From Vibrio sonorensis (GTDB taxonomy: Bacteria > Pseudomonadota > Gammaproteobacteria > Enterobacterales > Vibrionaceae), in assembly GCF_001854765.1 (NCBI RefSeq), contig NZ_LJJE01000082.1:47289-111288 (forward strand): DNA of 64,000 nt. The letters run 5' to 3'. The translations under genes and the position numbers were made by a program. Under the pieces are notes generated by a model. That model did not search any database. It saw only the letters and a list, made by a program, of their open reading frames with translations, and was not told the origin of the DNA. Below are positions 39,014 through 50,563 of this stretch, in pieces (position 1 is the stretch's first letter; each line of letters opens with the position of its first letter).

Positions 39014-41037
39014 TAGTTTACTTCCATCTGCTCAATAAAGGCTTGGATCTCTGCAGGATGACCAATCTCTTGTCCGAATTCTGGTAACACCGGAACCTTG
39101 CTGTCATCCATCAACTTCAACCCTTGATCCGCTTTATACAGTTGCTCGGCGCGAATAAAGTTGTATTTGCGTTGAGTAATCCCATCCGCCGTCACGCCAT
39201 CGCGAATAATGGTTGGCTTGATAAACACCATAAGATTCTTTTTCTCAACCTGAGTACTGGTCGACTTGAACAGATGACCGAGCACCGGAATATCACCGAG
39301 AAGGGGAACCTTAGATTCACTTTCAAGGGCGCGTTCATCAATCAAGCCACCTAATACTATCATCTGTCCGTCTTCAACAATCACCGAGGTATTGAGCTGA
39401 CGTTTTGCAAAGCGAACGTCTACAGCGCCTTGAGCACCCAGTACATTGGATACTTCTTGCTCGATATTGAGTTGAACAGAGTTGCCTTCATTGATTTGAG
39501 GAACCACTTTGAGCTTGATACCCACTTCTTTTCGATCAACGGTTTGGAAAGGGTTGCTATTGTTAGAGCCCGCGGTAGAACCAGTAAGAACAGGCACTTC
39601 TTCACCCACGATGAACGACGCTTCTCCATTATCCATAACCGTGATGCTTGGCGAAGAGAGGATATTTGAGTTGGAGTCCGAAGAAACAGCACTAATCAAT
39701 GCCGTCCAGTCACCCATGACAACACTTAACGCAGCACCGTTTACACCCGCTAGTGCAGACGCTAAAGTGCTAAAGTCGCCTTTAGTCGTGGTGGTTTCAT
39801 TGCGCAAGAAATTTCCATCTGAATCATAAACGGCTTTAGTCTGGGTGGAGTCTTTCGCTTCTTCAAGACCAACCATGACACTACCAATTGGCGCGCCCGC
39901 ATTGCCGTATTGAATTACAGCGCCTGAATCTAGCGACCCCCACTGAACACCAAGGTTGATACCATCACCTTCGGCCATTTCAACAATCAGCGCTTCGATA
40001 AGAACTTGTGCTCGGCGAATATCCAGCTGGGCGATAACGTCAGTCAATGCTGACATAACATCTGCTGGTGCAGTGATCACCAATGCATTCGTATCTGCGT
40101 GTGCCGATATCATCACTTCAGCGCGAGAGGATGGCGAAGCAGACTTTTGACCACCCGCTTTTTCTGCTTGAAGGTTATCCGACACCCCTTTTAATACGTC
40201 AACAAGCTCTTCTGCTTTAGCGTACTTTAGATACACCACTCGGTTATTGCCTTTTGTTGCCATTTCAACATCTAGCTGAGTGATCAATTTTCTCAAGCGC
40301 TTGCGAACCTGTGGGTCGCCAGAAATAAGAATTGAGTTAGTGCGATCATCTGCCACGAGTTTTGGCTGAAGAAAGGCCGGAGTATTTTGGTTTTCTGGTG
40401 TTTTGCTCAAGGCTTCAACAATGCGCACCATTTCTGCTGCGGACGCATTCTTTAACTCCACAACTTCAATGTCTTTGTCACCCGCTTGATCGACACGCTT
40501 AATGATATCGGCCAATCGATTTACTACCGCTGCACGGCCAGTGATAAGAATAATATTGGCTGGGTCGTAATGTACGACATTACCAGCGCCCGCATTGTCA
40601 TTCAGTTGGCGTAGTAAAGGAGAAAGCTCGCGGACGGAGACATTTCGAACAGCGACAACACGAGTAACGACGGCATCGCCTTTACCGCTATCATCACCTA
40701 CAACTGGAATGGCAGAGGTTTTTGCGTCTTTAGCACTGATAACTTTGACAACATTGTTATCCATTTCAATAACGGCATAGCCATACACTTCCAGAACATT
40801 CAAAAAGAAACTGTAATACTGTTCCTCTGTAAGCATATCGTAACTGCGCACGTCGATTTTACCGCGAACCGCTGGATCGACAATGATGGTCTTCTCTAAG
40901 TTTCGGCCAACAATATTAATAAACTCTTGAATATCCGTGCCCTTAAAACTTGCACTGTATTCATTCGCTACTACTGTCGGTGCTGACATTAGACTTCCAA
41001 CTAATAGCCAAACACTCTTTTTCAGCCAATGGTTCAC
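39013..41037 (-). CDS. gspD: type II secretion outer-membrane secretin GspD (EpsD)
   Basis: 674-residue secretin. Signal peptide ([17 protein letters not shown]), N0 domain ([20 protein letters not shown]), three N1-N3 ring domains and a C-terminal secretin barrel with EEVPVLTG and [16 protein letters not shown]. It forms the outer-membrane gate through which folded exoproteins leave. It follows gspC by 41 bases. Confidence 0.97.
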   Translation of the reverse strand: MNHWLKKSVWLLVGSLMSAPTVVANEYSASFKGTDIQEFINIVGRNLEKTIIVDPAVRGKIDVRSYDMLTEEQYYSFFLNVLEVYGYAVIEMDNNVVKVISAKDAKTSAIPVVGDDSGKGDAVVTRVVAVRNVSVRELSPLLRQLNDNAGAGNVVHYDPANIILITGRAAVVNRLADIIKRVDQAGDKDIEVVELKNASAAEMVRIVEALSKTPENQNTPAFLQPKLVADDRTNSILISGDPQVRKRLRKLITQLDVEMATKGNNRVVYLKYAKAEELVDVLKGVSDNLQAEKAGGQKSASPSSRAEVMISAHADTNALVITAPADVMSALTDVIAQLDIRRAQVLIEALIVEMAEGDGINLGVQWGSLDSGAVIQYGNAGAPIGSVMVGLEEAKDSTQTKAVYDSDGNFLRNETTTTKGDFSTLASALAGVNGAALSVVMGDWTALISAVSSDSNSNILSSPSITVMDNGEASFIVGEEVPVLTGSTAGSNNSNPFQTVDRKEVGIKLKVVPQINEGNSVQLNIEQEVSNVLGAQGAVDVRFAKRQLNTSVIVEDGQMIVLGGLIDERALESESKVPLLGDIPVLGHLFKSTSTQVEKKNLMVFIKPTIIRDGVTADGITQRKYNFIRAEQLYKADQGLKLMDDSKVPVLPEFGQEIGHPAEIQAFIEQMEVN

Positions 41038-41078
41038 TTAACAATCTCCTTCACAAGCTTAACTTTTCAAGCTTGATT

Positions 41079-41963
41079 CTAAAATTCAATGTATATGTCA
41101 TAAGGTTGACCATCGCGCTCAACCGTTAAGTTTATCTCAGTCATATCCGAGACCGTTTTGAATACTTGATTCATCGCCGCTGGGTCACTTAAAGCGAGCC
41201 CATTGATATGAGTCGCTATGTCCCCTTCCTTTAACCCTACTGAGCGGAAAAGCTCTGCTTCTCTACCCGCACTCAATCTGTAGCCAAGCACTTGATTGTC
41301 TCTCTTAACCTGAGACATACGCACATACTGGAACAGCTGCTGTGGGTTACTAGAAAGCTCTGACTTAATTTTTGCGAGCTGGGCACTATTATCAGGTTGT
41401 TCATTCCGAACCGGTTTAGGACGTGAACCAGAGGTAGAAGCTATTGAACGGTACTCGTCACCATTTAGCATAACCGTTTCATCGCGTCCCTGATTGTCGA
41501 TAATCACTCGGTCCGAAAGCACTATTTTTACTTTCGCTCTCGTCCCTTCAATTATTTCTCCAACGCCATAAGTCACTTGCTTATTTTGCCTTGCAATAAC
41601 GGCCAGACTTTTTTCTGCGTTACTACTTTGAACAACCCCCACCAAAATAACATTCAGTCGACTCTTTGGTGCATCTTTGACTTCTTGTTTAACGGGCGCA
41701 GGCTCAGCATCTTTTTGATAACGTCCAAAAAGATGGCTGTCTTGTATGGCTTTAGTGTCAACGCTTTCACTAGCCGTTGCGACAGCCTTGCCACTCTCGG
41801 CTGGCGACCAAGTTGGCACGGAGTAAGAAGGGTTAACTGCCCAAAAAACCTTTCCTAAGATCCATACCGTTAGTAGAAGTAAAATTATCGTGCACACTCT
41901 ACTCAAACGCTTTGGTTCTATTTTTAAAATAGTTAATTGCATAAAGTGATTAACCGAACCCAC
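41079..41963 (-). CDS. gspC: type II secretion protein GspC (EpsC)
   Basis: About 294 residues, bitopic. One transmembrane segment (CTIILLLLTVWILGKVFWAV), a homology-region domain that contacts the secretin N0 (SRLNVILVGVVQSS), and a C-terminal PDZ domain (YRLSAGREAELFRSVGLKEG). First gene of the operon. GTG 41963 has AAGGA 6 bases before it; TTG 41966 and ATG 41942 are alternatives. The 267-base gap to hslR must hold the operon promoter, which I could not pin down. Confidence 0.93.
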   Translation of the reverse strand: MGSVNHFMQLTILKIEPKRLSRVCTIILLLLTVWILGKVFWAVNPSYSVPTWSPAESGKAVATASESVDTKAIQDSHLFGRYQKDAEPAPVKQEVKDAPKSRLNVILVGVVQSSNAEKSLAVIARQNKQVTYGVGEIIEGTRAKVKIVLSDRVIIDNQGRDETVMLNGDEYRSIASTSGSRPKPVRNEQPDNSAQLAKIKSELSSNPQQLFQYVRMSQVKRDNQVLGYRLSAGREAELFRSVGLKEGDIATHINGLALSDPAAMNQVFKTVSDMTEINLTVERDGQPYDIYIEF

Positions 41964-42230
41964 CAACTTTCCTTAATATGATATTCAGTATAACGATTTC
42001 ACCATCTCATTATTGGTAAAAATATTAATACTTTCCACGAGATAGAGTTCTATATATTAGATATAACCCCACTGCGGCTGACTATACCACATCCACTTAT
42101 AAGAGCTGTAGAGCAAATGTTTTTTTTGATCTAGCTTGAAATACATAATACTAATCTCCACCTTTAATCTCATCGAAACGCCCCATATAGAAACTATTTA
42201 GAAGTTAACAACTAGAGGTTAACAAGGATT

Positions 42231-42617
42231 ATGAGCTCCAACAGCGAAGCAGTCAGGCTTGATAAATGGCTTTGGGCTGCCCGTTTCTACAAAACTCGTT
42301 CTATCGCTCGCAATATGATCGACGGCGGTAAAGTTCACTACAACGGACAGCGAAGTAAACCAAGTAAAATAGTTGAACTTGGTGCTACCATTACTTTACG
42401 ACAAGGTCACGAAGAAAAAACCGTCATTGTGGAAAAAATTTCTGACCAAAGGCGTGGTGCTCCAGAAGCACAATCTTTATACTCCGAGACCGTTCAAAGT
42501 GTAGCTAAAAGAGAAGAAAACGCTTTAAAGCGTAAACTTCACGCACACAACCCTAGCCCTGATCGCCGTCCAGATAAAAAGCAGCGTCGGGACATTATTA
42601 AATTCAAACATCAATAA
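42231..42617 (+). CDS. hslR: ribosome-associated heat shock protein Hsp15
   Basis: 128 residues. S4-type RNA-binding domain (VRLDKWLWAARFYKTRS ... GGKVHYNGQRSKPSK) followed by a basic tail. Binds free 50S subunits that still carry nascent chains and recycles them after heat shock. It is 15 bases upstream of hslO in a stress-response pair. Confidence 0.95.
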   Translation: MSSNSEAVRLDKWLWAARFYKTRSIARNMIDGGKVHYNGQRSKPSKIVELGATITLRQGHEEKTVIVEKISDQRRGAPEAQSLYSETVQSVAKREENALKRKLHAHNPSPDRRPDKKQRRDIIKFKHQ

Positions 42618-42632
42618 GCTGGAGTATTTCTC

Positions 42633-43508
42633 ATGGCAAGCAATGTGTTAAATCGCTATCTGTTCGAGGATCTTTCCGTTCGTGGCGAGTTGGTACAGAT
42701 GGACGAAGCGTACCAACAAATTATTTCCAGCAAGGAATACCCTGTAGCTCTACAAAAGCTGTTGGGTGAGCTACTCGTCTCCACCACACTTTTGACAGCA
42801 ACACTCAAATTTGAAGGCTCTATTACCATTCAAATTCAAGGCGATGGTCCAGTATCACTCGCCGTGATCAATGGTGACCATGACCAAAAAGTTCGCGGTG
42901 TCGCGCGCTGGGAAGGTGATATTGCTGACGATGCCGGACTTCACGACATGATGGGCAAGGGCCATTTGGTGATCACTATCGATCCTAAAAAAGGTGAGCG
43001 TTACCAAGGTGTGGTCGGTTTAGATGGCGAAAACCTTACGCAAGTTATCGAAAACTACTTCGCTAATTCTGAGCAACTTAAAACCAGATTGTGGATCCGA
43101 ACAGGTGAACACGAAGGGCAAGCTCATGCTGCCGGTATGCTAATCCAAGTCATGCCGGATGGTACTGGCACACCAGAGGACTTTGAGCATCTAGAGCAAC
43201 TGACAGATACCATTAAGAACGAAGAGTTGTTTACACTTAAAGCCCAAGACCTGCTCTACCGCCTATACAATCAGGAAAAAGTTCGTCTATTCGAACCTCA
43301 ACCAGTGGAATTCCACTGCGGTTGCTCTAGGGAGCGAAGTGCTGGTGCCATCGTTACCGTCGACCGTGCTGAAATTAATGACATTTTGAGCGAGGTCGGC
43401 ACAATTTCTTTACATTGTGATTACTGCGGAACAACCTATTCATTTGATGAATCTCAGGTTGCAGAGCTGTTTAATGACAACAGTTCTGACAATAAAACCC
43501 TGCATTAA
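42633..43508 (+). CDS. hslO: redox-regulated chaperone Hsp33
   Basis: 291 residues. Holdase chaperone switched on by oxidation. The zinc-binding redox switch is intact: CGC ([10 protein letters not shown]) and CDYC near the C terminus. The N-terminal core contains [20 protein letters not shown]. Ends at a strong terminator. Confidence 0.96.
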   Translation: MASNVLNRYLFEDLSVRGELVQMDEAYQQIISSKEYPVALQKLLGELLVSTTLLTATLKFEGSITIQIQGDGPVSLAVINGDHDQKVRGVARWEGDIADDAGLHDMMGKGHLVITIDPKKGERYQGVVGLDGENLTQVIENYFANSEQLKTRLWIRTGEHEGQAHAAGMLIQVMPDGTGTPEDFEHLEQLTDTIKNEELFTLKAQDLLYRLYNQEKVRLFEPQPVEFHCGCSRERSAGAIVTVDRAEINDILSEVGTISLHCDYCGTTYSFDESQVAELFNDNSSDNKTLH

Positions 43509-43541
43509 TTCGTAGCGTTTACCAAGCTTAATCAAACTGAC

Positions 43542-43569
43542 AAAAGCCGACATAAAGTCGGCTTTTTTT
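43542..43569 (+). terminator. rho-independent terminator after hslO
   Basis: AAAAGCCGAC (43542-43551) pairs with GTCGGC and the T-run (43557-43569) around a 5-base loop. The remaining 277 bases to pckA contain the pckA promoter region and AAGGAG before its ATG; I see no gene there and no convincing -35/-10 pair. Confidence 0.92.
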
Positions 43570-43846
43570 GTGATCAAAACCCAGTTAAAACAAGGCCCGA
43601 AACCCACCGTACGCTATACTTAATTTCTTAGAAGTATTAATTCTTTGGGGCTAGCGCAAACCTTTGCGTACGCGATAATATACTCACTAACCAATATGTG
43701 ATGGGTCACCTAAAAACCACAGTGAAATCATGGACAAATTTTGAGCTATATCTCTGTTTTCTCCCTGACCCGTTGCTAGCATGGTGAGCAGAAAAATAAA
43801 AAAATTCTTACAAAATCCCTACAAAATATTCCGATAAGGAGCACCT

Positions 43847-45474
43847 ATGACCGTTATGGAACATAAAAAGGCTGCAACAATAGATCTAACAAAGCACGGA
43901 CTACACAACGTGACTGAGGTTATTCGCAACCCTAGTTATGAAATATTGTTCGAGGAGGAAACCCGAGCTGATCTAGAAGGCTACGAGAAAGGCGTAGTCA
44001 CGGAACTTGGCGCTGTTGCCGTTGACACTGGAATCTTTACTGGCCGCTCACCAAAAGATAAATATATCGTTAAAGACGCCACAACACAGGAGAATATGTG
44101 GTGGACAAGTGATGCTGTTAAAAATGATAACAAGCCGATTAACAAAGAAGTATGGGACGATTTAAAAGAGCTAGTTACCTCGCAGTTGTCGGGCAAGCGT
44201 CTTTTTGTCATCGATGGTTACTGTGGTACTAACCCAGACACTCGCTTGTGCATCCGCATCATCACCGAAGTCGCTTGGCAGGCGCATTTTGTGAAAAACA
44301 TGTTCATTCGTCCAACAGAAGAAGAGTTGGCAACTTTTGAACCTGATTTTGTGGTCATGAACGGGGCGAAGTGCACCAACCAGAAATGGGAAGAACACGG
44401 CTTAAACTCAGAGAACTTCACCGTGTTCAACCTATCTGAAAAAATGCAGTTGATCGGTGGCACATGGTACGGCGGCGAAATGAAGAAAGGGATGTTCGCA
44501 ATGATGAACTACTTCCTTCCTCTGCGCGACATCGCTTCGATGCACTGTAGTGCCAATATGGGTGAAGAAGGCGATGTTGCCATCTTCTTTGGACTCTCTG
44601 GCACTGGTAAAACAACACTATCTACCGATCCCAAACGCGCACTAATTGGCGATGACGAACACGGCTGGGACGACGATGGCGTCTTTAACTACGAAGGTGG
44701 CTGTTATGCCAAGACCATCAAACTCTCTAAAGAAGCCGAGCCCGATATCTACAACGCCATTCGCCGAGACGCCCTGTTGGAGAATGTCACCGTTCGCACC
44801 GATGGCTCCATAGACTTTGATGATGGTTCGAAGACCGAAAATACTCGCGTCTCATACCCGCTTTATCACATCGATAATATTGTCAAGCCAGTGTCTAAGG
44901 GCGGACATGCAGAGAAGGTGATCTTCCTTTCTGCCGATGCCTTCGGCGTATTACCTCCGGTGGCTAAACTGACTCCAGAGCAAACTAAGTACACTTCCTG
45001 TCCGGTTTTACCGCTAAACTAGCTGGTACAGAGCGCGGGATTACTGAGCCAACACCGACGTTCTCAGCTTGTTTTGGCGCAGCGTTCTTAACCCTTCACC
45101 CGACCAAATATGCAGAGGTGCTGGTCAAGCGTATGGAAGCGGCAGGAGCAGAGGCATACTTAGTTAATACTGGCTGGAACGGCAGTGGTAAACGTATCTC
45201 GATTCAAGATACTCGTGGGATTATTGATGCCATTCTCGATGGTTCAATTGAGAAAGCGACAACTACACAAGTCCCTATCTTTAACCTAGAGGTACCAACG
45301 TCACTACCAGGGGTAGACCCAAGCATCTTGGATCCAAGAGATACTTATGTCGATCCACTTCAGTGGGAAAGTAAAGCGAAAGACCTAGCTCAACGCTTTA
45401 TTAATAACTTCGACAAATACACCGACAACGAAGAAGGCAAAGCGCTTGTCGCCGCCGGACCTCAAGTCGATTAA
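43847..45474 (+). CDS. pckA: phosphoenolpyruvate carboxykinase (ATP), with apparent frameshift
   Basis: Gluconeogenic enzyme making PEP from oxaloacetate and ATP. P-loop [18 protein letters not shown] and metal motif [11 protein letters not shown] are present. The first frame ends at 45022 after TPEQTKYTS; the rest of the enzyme, [20 protein letters not shown] onward, continues in another frame to 45474. One added C at about 44992 (tacac to taccac) joins them as EQTKYHFLSG, the conserved sequence, giving about 542 residues. AAGGAG precedes the ATG. An alternative, true loss of function, would end the protein at 391 residues without its C-terminal domain. Confidence 0.94.
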
Positions 45475-45500
45475 GTGACTCCACCTGTAATTCCGAGTCT

Positions 45501-45523
45501 AAGCCCCTTTTCGAAGGGGCTTT
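45501..45523 (+). terminator. terminator after pckA
   Basis: AAGCCCCTT (45501-45509) and AAGGGGCTT (45514-45522) form a 9-bp stem with a TTCG tetraloop; the T-run is short (TTTG). Probable pckA terminator. Confidence 0.75.
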
Positions 45524-45593
45524 GTTATTGATAACAGGAAGAAAATGTTCCACTCTAAGTACACACTTTGTCTTGGCTTGGGATGACAACAAC

Positions 45594-47447
45594 GTGAAAC
45601 GCGCGATTACCATTAGCCTACTATCGGTTTTGCTTACTCTAACCGCACTGGTTGCCGCTCTCTATTCGGCTTTGCAAACCAAATACGCCACTTCGATTGT
45701 TAACTACGCCTTGCCCTTTTGGAGTGCAGCACCGGACTCTGTAGAGGCAGTACGTTATATCCCACCGCTCCAATTCGAGTTGTCTGGCGTTCACTACAAA
45801 GACCACGATATTTACCTACCTCATGTACAGATTTGGTTTAACTCATCCCCTTGGCAACATGGGCAATGGGTATTAGATTCACTGTTAATAAAAGAAGCCA
45901 ATATCACTTCGCCGTCGACTCTCCCTACTTTACTATTCAAGTCCAAGCTCAAGCTCCACCAGCTCGCCTTTCAGCATTCAGACTTTAGTGGCGATACTTG
46001 GTCACTTAGGGGGGTCAATGCTCAAGTTAAGCAACCGAACTGGAACGATGAATCTCAAATCATCCCATTTGGAGAAGTACAGTTTTCTGCATCTCAGTTA
46101 TATGTCCTAGATGAAGCCTACGATAATCTTTTGATCGACTTGGACTACAAACCCGAAAACAGTACTGCCTATGGCATTTCTTTTGATTGGAACAATACCA
46201 GTATCTCTGGGCAATCAGAGCAATTTGAACAAGGGTGGTCATTAGTTAATGTCACCATTAAGGATCTGACACTGCGCAAGGATACGATATCGTCGATCAA
46301 CCGAGCATTGTCTGCTCTCCCCTTTAAGGTTCATCATATAAATAGCTTAGATTTAATCGCTAGCAATATTGATATTGACGGGTTTAAAGCGGAAAACTTA
46401 GCTTTGTCCACGGAGAATTTCTCTTTGTCTAACCCCTTGTGGGAACAAGAGGGCTACCTCTCTTTTGACGCGGATATGTTAAATTTCAAAGGCTTTCAGT
46501 TTATCGACATTTCTGCTCAAGCCAATTTCCATTCCGGCACCATTTCTATCAGCGAGCTCAATAGTGAGTTTTCGCAAGGTTCTCTCAACTTTACGGGCGT
46601 TATTTCACCTACCAGTTTTCAAGCTAAGCAGTTTTCTTTATCTGGGGTTAAATGGCTAGATCAAACCCAACAAAAAGTCTCTCAATTAGTAGACTGGATT
46701 AAACCTCTAGAGACACTCACTATAGAGAACTTAGATATAAACAACGCTCAGTTTATTCAATTGCAACAGCAGCCCTACTGGCAACTCAGTGGACTAAATA
46801 TAGAAGGTAAACAACTCACTCTGATAGACCGCAGTCAGCCTTACTTATGGCAAGGTTCGGTGTCATTATCCGCCAATAGTGCTAGCTGGGGAGATATTCT
46901 CTCTTCTCAGCCGATCATAAAAGCCTATTCCGATAGAGGTGCTGCGCACTTAGAACGCCTATTTATTCCTTTTGAAGACGGGTACTTTGAGCTAACTGGT
47001 GCTTGGGACAAGTCCAAACTCAGCCAACCTTGGTCACTAGAGATGCACGGTGCAAGTATTCCACTCCAACCTATAACGCAGAAGTTAGAACATCCCTTTT
47101 CTCTGCTGGGCAATGGTGACATCGAGGGGCAGTTAAGAGGTCTGGCAGGAGATAAAGTGATTTTTACTCATACTTTGAGTGGAGACATTGATCTAGCCCT
47201 ACTCGACTCAGGGATCCTTTTCCATGAGGAGGAGCCTTTGGTATTACAAGATCAACATTTGAGCTTAAATGCAGATAGAGGACGAATTCGTGTGCAAGAT
47301 AACCACGGTTCTAACAACATAGCCAGCCAAGTTGATCTAGTTCACCCGCAAGGCGCCACGGTTATCCTCAAAACTGAACAAGCGTGTGGCACGGTGCTTA
47401 TTGATCTGATATCGGGGTCCACAACAAAACAAGGCACCTGTCACTAG
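45594..47447 (+). CDS. AsmA-like envelope protein
   Basis: About 617 residues. One N-terminal transmembrane segment (AITISLLSVLLTLTALVAAL) then a long periplasmic, beta-rich region of the AsmA/TamB-like type (repeated amphipathic strands; FELTGAWDKSKLSQPWSLEM and similar). Such proteins link inner and outer membranes and may move lipids. I use GTG 45594 (MKRAITISLL); an in-frame ATG further upstream adds a non-membrane leader. Family call rests on overall pattern, not a single motif. Alone between pckA and the yiiD-like gene. Confidence 0.6.
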   Translation: MKRAITISLLSVLLTLTALVAALYSALQTKYATSIVNYALPFWSAAPDSVEAVRYIPPLQFELSGVHYKDHDIYLPHVQIWFNSSPWQHGQWVLDSLLIKEANITSPSTLPTLLFKSKLKLHQLAFQHSDFSGDTWSLRGVNAQVKQPNWNDESQIIPFGEVQFSASQLYVLDEAYDNLLIDLDYKPENSTAYGISFDWNNTSISGQSEQFEQGWSLVNVTIKDLTLRKDTISSINRALSALPFKVHHINSLDLIASNIDIDGFKAENLALSTENFSLSNPLWEQEGYLSFDADMLNFKGFQFIDISAQANFHSGTISISELNSEFSQGSLNFTGVISPTSFQAKQFSLSGVKWLDQTQQKVSQLVDWIKPLETLTIENLDINNAQFIQLQQQPYWQLSGLNIEGKQLTLIDRSQPYLWQGSVSLSANSASWGDILSSQPIIKAYSDRGAAHLERLFIPFEDGYFELTGAWDKSKLSQPWSLEMHGASIPLQPITQKLEHPFSLLGNGDIEGQLRGLAGDKVIFTHTLSGDIDLALLDSGILFHEEEPLVLQDQHLSLNADRGRIRVQDNHGSNNIASQVDLVHPQGATVILKTEQACGTVLIDLISGSTTKQGTCH

Positions 47448-47460
47448 GTGCCTTTACTGC

Positions 47461-48395
47461 TTATGCTGAGCTCTCTTCATCGCTACCTATAACGGCGCGA
47501 TAATCTGGCATCAACATATAGGTGCCAATAAACTCGACCGCTGGCAGATCACCGCTATAGATGGTCACGTGAATAACGATGCGGGCTTTTCTTCCCGCAG
47601 CTAATCTATCTAAGTCACCACTGATGCCATCAAGTGATGTAGAAGCCACTGGACTTTGTTCCACCGGGTGACGATAACGTATCTGACTGTCGGCTAAAAC
47701 AATATCCCCTTGAAGACCTCGCTCTTTCAGCAGCAACCATGTCATACCCCAACCAGTTAAGGTCGCCAAGGTAAATGCCGAGCCAGCAAACATGGTATTG
47801 TGAGGATTAAGATTTGGGTTCAACTGTGCGCTACACTCGAACTGATAGCCCGTGTACTGATTGATTTTTATCCCCATTTTATCGCTGATTGGAATTTGGT
47901 GTTCCCAACGCTCTTGTAACTCCCCACACCATTCTGGCTTGCGAAGTACATTAGCCATAGGATCAAGTGGTTTCACCATCTGTTGATGTCGCACTGGACC
48001 GCGTTCGTCTGTTAAAGCACCTCGACGCTCAAAGCCATTCTTTTCGTAAAACGAAATGGCGTCTTCACGGGCATTACACACCAAGCGCTTAGCGCCTTCT
48101 TGCCTTGCCAAGGACTCCAACGCCACCAGCACAAGTGAACCCATACCTTTACTACGACGGTTTCCTTTTACCGCCATATAACGAATCTGCCCTTCACTAT
48201 CTGGAGTAATATACAAACGCCCAATAGAGATAGGCCTTCCACGGCCATCAACGATCATTCGATGGTGGCTCATAGGGTCGTATTCGTCGCGTTCTGATCC
48301 AATCGCATACGCCATGGTTCACGAAGCATCTGCCATCGAAAGTGGTAATATTTGTTGAGCTGGTTGTCCGTTTTGGGAGTGATCAGTTTAAACAT
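47461..48395 (-). CDS. YiiD-like bifunctional GNAT acetyltransferase/hotdog thioesterase, with apparent frameshift
   Basis: Two domains: an N-terminal GNAT fold (IRYMAVKGNRRSKGMGSLVL, NAREDAISFYEKNGFERRG) and a C-terminal YiiD-type hotdog domain (NPHNTMFAGSAFTLATLTGW). The visible frame begins at 48315, but the conserved N terminus MFKLITPKTDNQLNKYYHFR starts at ATG 48395 in another frame. One added base at about 48305 gives MLREPWRMPIGSERDEYD and a protein of about 311 residues, in line with E. coli YiiD (329). The E. coli protein is linked to fatty-acid synthesis. Confidence 0.85.
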
Positions 48396-48473
48396 AAACT
48401 CTTATTCAGCCTCAGTTTTCTATCCTTGAAAGCCTAGCTGCTTTCCTTGTGAAAGTTGCATTCTTTAACTTAA

Positions 48474-48908
48474 TTATACTTGAAGCCAGAAAGTTACTGG
48501 TCCGTCATTGACCAAAGATACTTTCATATCGGCGGCAAAGCGCCCTCGCTCAGTAGGCAGAATCTGCTCACATTGATCGGAAAAATAATCATACAGTCGC
48601 TCTGCATCCGAGGGATGCGCACCACGCGAAAATCCGGCTCGTGTTCCTTTTTTAGTATCGGCGGGTAAAGTGAACTGAGACACGACAAGCACCTTTCCAT
48701 CCACCTGTTTCACGTTCAGGTTCATTTTACCATCGTCATCTTCAAACACTCGATAGGTTGTTACTCGCTCCATAAGGCGTTTCGCTTTAGCCTCATCATC
48801 GTCTTTCTCGACCCCCAGTAACACGAGCAGGCCTTTGTCGATCTCTCCGACGACTTCACCATCTACGCGTACCGCAGCTTCACTCACTCTCTGTATCAGT
48901 GCTATCAC
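48474..48908 (-). CDS. dtd: D-aminoacyl-tRNA deacylase
   Basis: 144 residues. Removes D-amino acids mistakenly loaded on tRNA. Family motifs [14 protein letters not shown] (active-site Thr region) and [11 protein letters not shown] at the C terminus are both present. Start ATG 48908 lies inside the end of yihY; the genes overlap by 29 bases and are co-transcribed. Confidence 0.96.
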   Translation of the reverse strand: MIALIQRVSEAAVRVDGEVVGEIDKGLLVLLGVEKDDDEAKAKRLMERVTTYRVFEDDDGKMNLNVKQVDGKVLVVSQFTLPADTKKGTRAGFSRGAHPSDAERLYDYFSDQCEQILPTERGRFAADMKVSLVNDGPVTFWLQV

Positions 48909-49824
48909 TCGTTTTACATCCTTTACCGCTATTCCTATCTTCTGGTTGTGAGTGTAACACGTCTTGCGATCTACTCCATTGCTCTCGTTCGCCCAGTGCC
49001 GCCGTCATTTCAGCACCCACTAATACGATCAACCAACACAAATACACCCAAACAAATAAGATCGGAATCGCAGCCAGAGCGCCGTAAATTAACTGATAAG
49101 AAGGGAAATGAGTGATGTAGGCTGCGAATGCTTTCTTGCTCAGTTCAAAGAGTAAAGCTGCAACTAACGCTCCAACAGCAGCATGTTTAAGTTGTACCTT
49201 TTTGTTGGGAACTAAGATGTACAGCCCAACAAAAGCGAGATAGGAAAGAATAAAGGGGAGCATGCTAACAAACAGGCTAAATGCGCTTGAGAGGGCCTCA
49301 CTCTCCATCAATTTTAATGACGTTATATAAGATGTTGCAGCGATGCTTGTCCCTACTAATATAGGACCAAGCGTTAATACCATCCAATACATTGAGAATG
49401 AAAACACGGCTCTTCGCTTCTGTTGAACTCGCCAAATATAGTTTAAGTTTTTATCGATATTGGAGATCAGCATAAGGGCCGCAACAAAGAGAAAAGCACC
49501 GCCAACCGCCGTCATCTTCCCTGTATTGGAAACAAATTCCGTTAAAGCATCTTTTACCGCGTCACCCGCCGCCGGAACAAAGTGGGTAATAACAAAATCT
49601 TGAATAATGTCCCCAGCATTGGCGAACACAGAAAAGGAAGAAAGAACCGACAATAACACCGTCAACATTGGAACGATGGAAAGTAAGGTAATGTAGGCTA
49701 AATAGCCAGCGTTAACGTTAACTCTGTCATGGCGCATACGCGTGAGTAAATACCGTCCAAACAAGAGCATTAATTTTGATTGGTTCTCCAGTTTCAACTT
49801 GTATCTCCCTATGATGTCGTTCAT
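48880..49824 (-). CDS. yihY: YihY/BrkB-family inner-membrane protein
   Basis: 314 residues with about six transmembrane helices. The conserved [20 protein letters not shown] opening and [20 protein letters not shown] identify the YihY (once called RNase BN) family, whose function is unknown. The C-terminal ~40 residues are hydrophilic and charged. Overlaps dtd by 29 bases, an arrangement seen in enterobacteria and vibrios. Confidence 0.92.
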   Translation of the reverse strand: MNDIIGRYKLKLENQSKLMLLFGRYLLTRMRHDRVNVNAGYLAYITLLSIVPMLTVLLSVLSSFSVFANAGDIIQDFVITHFVPAAGDAVKDALTEFVSNTGKMTAVGGAFLFVAALMLISNIDKNLNYIWRVQQKRRAVFSFSMYWMVLTLGPILVGTSIAATSYITSLKLMESEALSSAFSLFVSMLPFILSYLAFVGLYILVPNKKVQLKHAAVGALVAALLFELSKKAFAAYITHFPSYQLIYGALAAIPILFVWVYLCWLIVLVGAEMTAALGEREQWSRSQDVLHSQPEDRNSGKGCKTSDSTDTESE

Positions 49825-49859
49825 CCTAACCCCATCATTCTAAAGGAAAGGACGCCACT

Positions 49860-50495
49860 ATGCGCTATTTGCTGATATTAATGTTTTCTGTTGTGACCTT
49901 AACCGGATGTCAGTCGACCTATTATTCGGCGATGGAAACCGTGGGTTACCACAAAAGAGACATCATGGTAGATAGGGTTGAAGACGCCAAAACTTCTCAA
50001 CAAGAAGCGCAACAAGAGTTTACTAGTGCACTTGCCGCACTATCAGCCCTTTCTGGCTATGATGGCGGTGAACTGGAAGTGATGTATGAAGCCATCAGCG
50101 AGCGTTATGAAGACAGTGAAGAGGCTGCCCAAGAAGTCAGCGACCGAATTTCGGCCATAGAAGATGTTTCTGAAGCCCTATTCGAAGAGTGGCGACAAGA
50201 GTTAGAACTTTACACTAGTGATAAGCTTCGCCGCTCCAGTGAGCAGAAGCTAAAAGCAACCCAGTCTTCCTATCAAAGCATGCTCACCGCTATGAAGCGC
50301 GCAGAAAAGAAAATGACACCGGTGCTCAATACACTGCGTGATAACACGCTTTATTTGAAACACAACTTAAATGCCAATGCTATTGGCTCGATACAGGGTG
50401 AAGTGGCTAACCTAGAACGCGACATTCAATTTGCTATTGAGCAAATGAACGACGCGATCGAAGAATCAGAGCGCTTTCTCGCTCAATTAAAGTAA
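49860..50495 (+). CDS. DUF2959 lipoprotein
   Basis: 211 residues. Lipobox LTGC after a short signal peptide (YLLILMFSVVTLTGC) predicts a lipid-anchored protein. The rest is long, charged and coiled-coil-like (helical repeats rich in E, K and Q). Function unknown. AAGGA lies upstream of the ATG. Divergent from yihY, convergent with the AAA gene. Confidence 0.85.
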   Translation: MRYLLILMFSVVTLTGCQSTYYSAMETVGYHKRDIMVDRVEDAKTSQQEAQQEFTSALAALSALSGYDGGELEVMYEAISERYEDSEEAAQEVSDRISAIEDVSEALFEEWRQELELYTSDKLRRSSEQKLKATQSSYQSMLTAMKRAEKKMTPVLNTLRDNTLYLKHNLNANAIGSIQGEVANLERDIQFAIEQMNDAIEESERFLAQLK

Positions 50496-50536
50496 GTAGA
50501 TAAGCGGTCAATTTGCGATCTAAACCTCGACTGATT

Positions 50537-50563
50537 ACAGGCTTACTCAGGTAGTAAGCCTGT
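50537..50563. other. perfect 11-bp inverted repeat at the convergent gene ends
   Basis: ACAGGCTTACT (50537-50547) and AGTAAGCCTGT (50553-50563) pair fully around CAGGT. It overlaps the last codons of the AAA gene and faces the DUF2959 stop. No T-run on either side, so termination by this hairpin alone is doubtful. Confidence 0.45.

Noticed and set aside
43697..43710. CRP-like palindrome TGTGATGGGTCACC before pckA
   Set aside because: The half sites are 4 bases apart, not the 6 required between TGTGA and TCACA.
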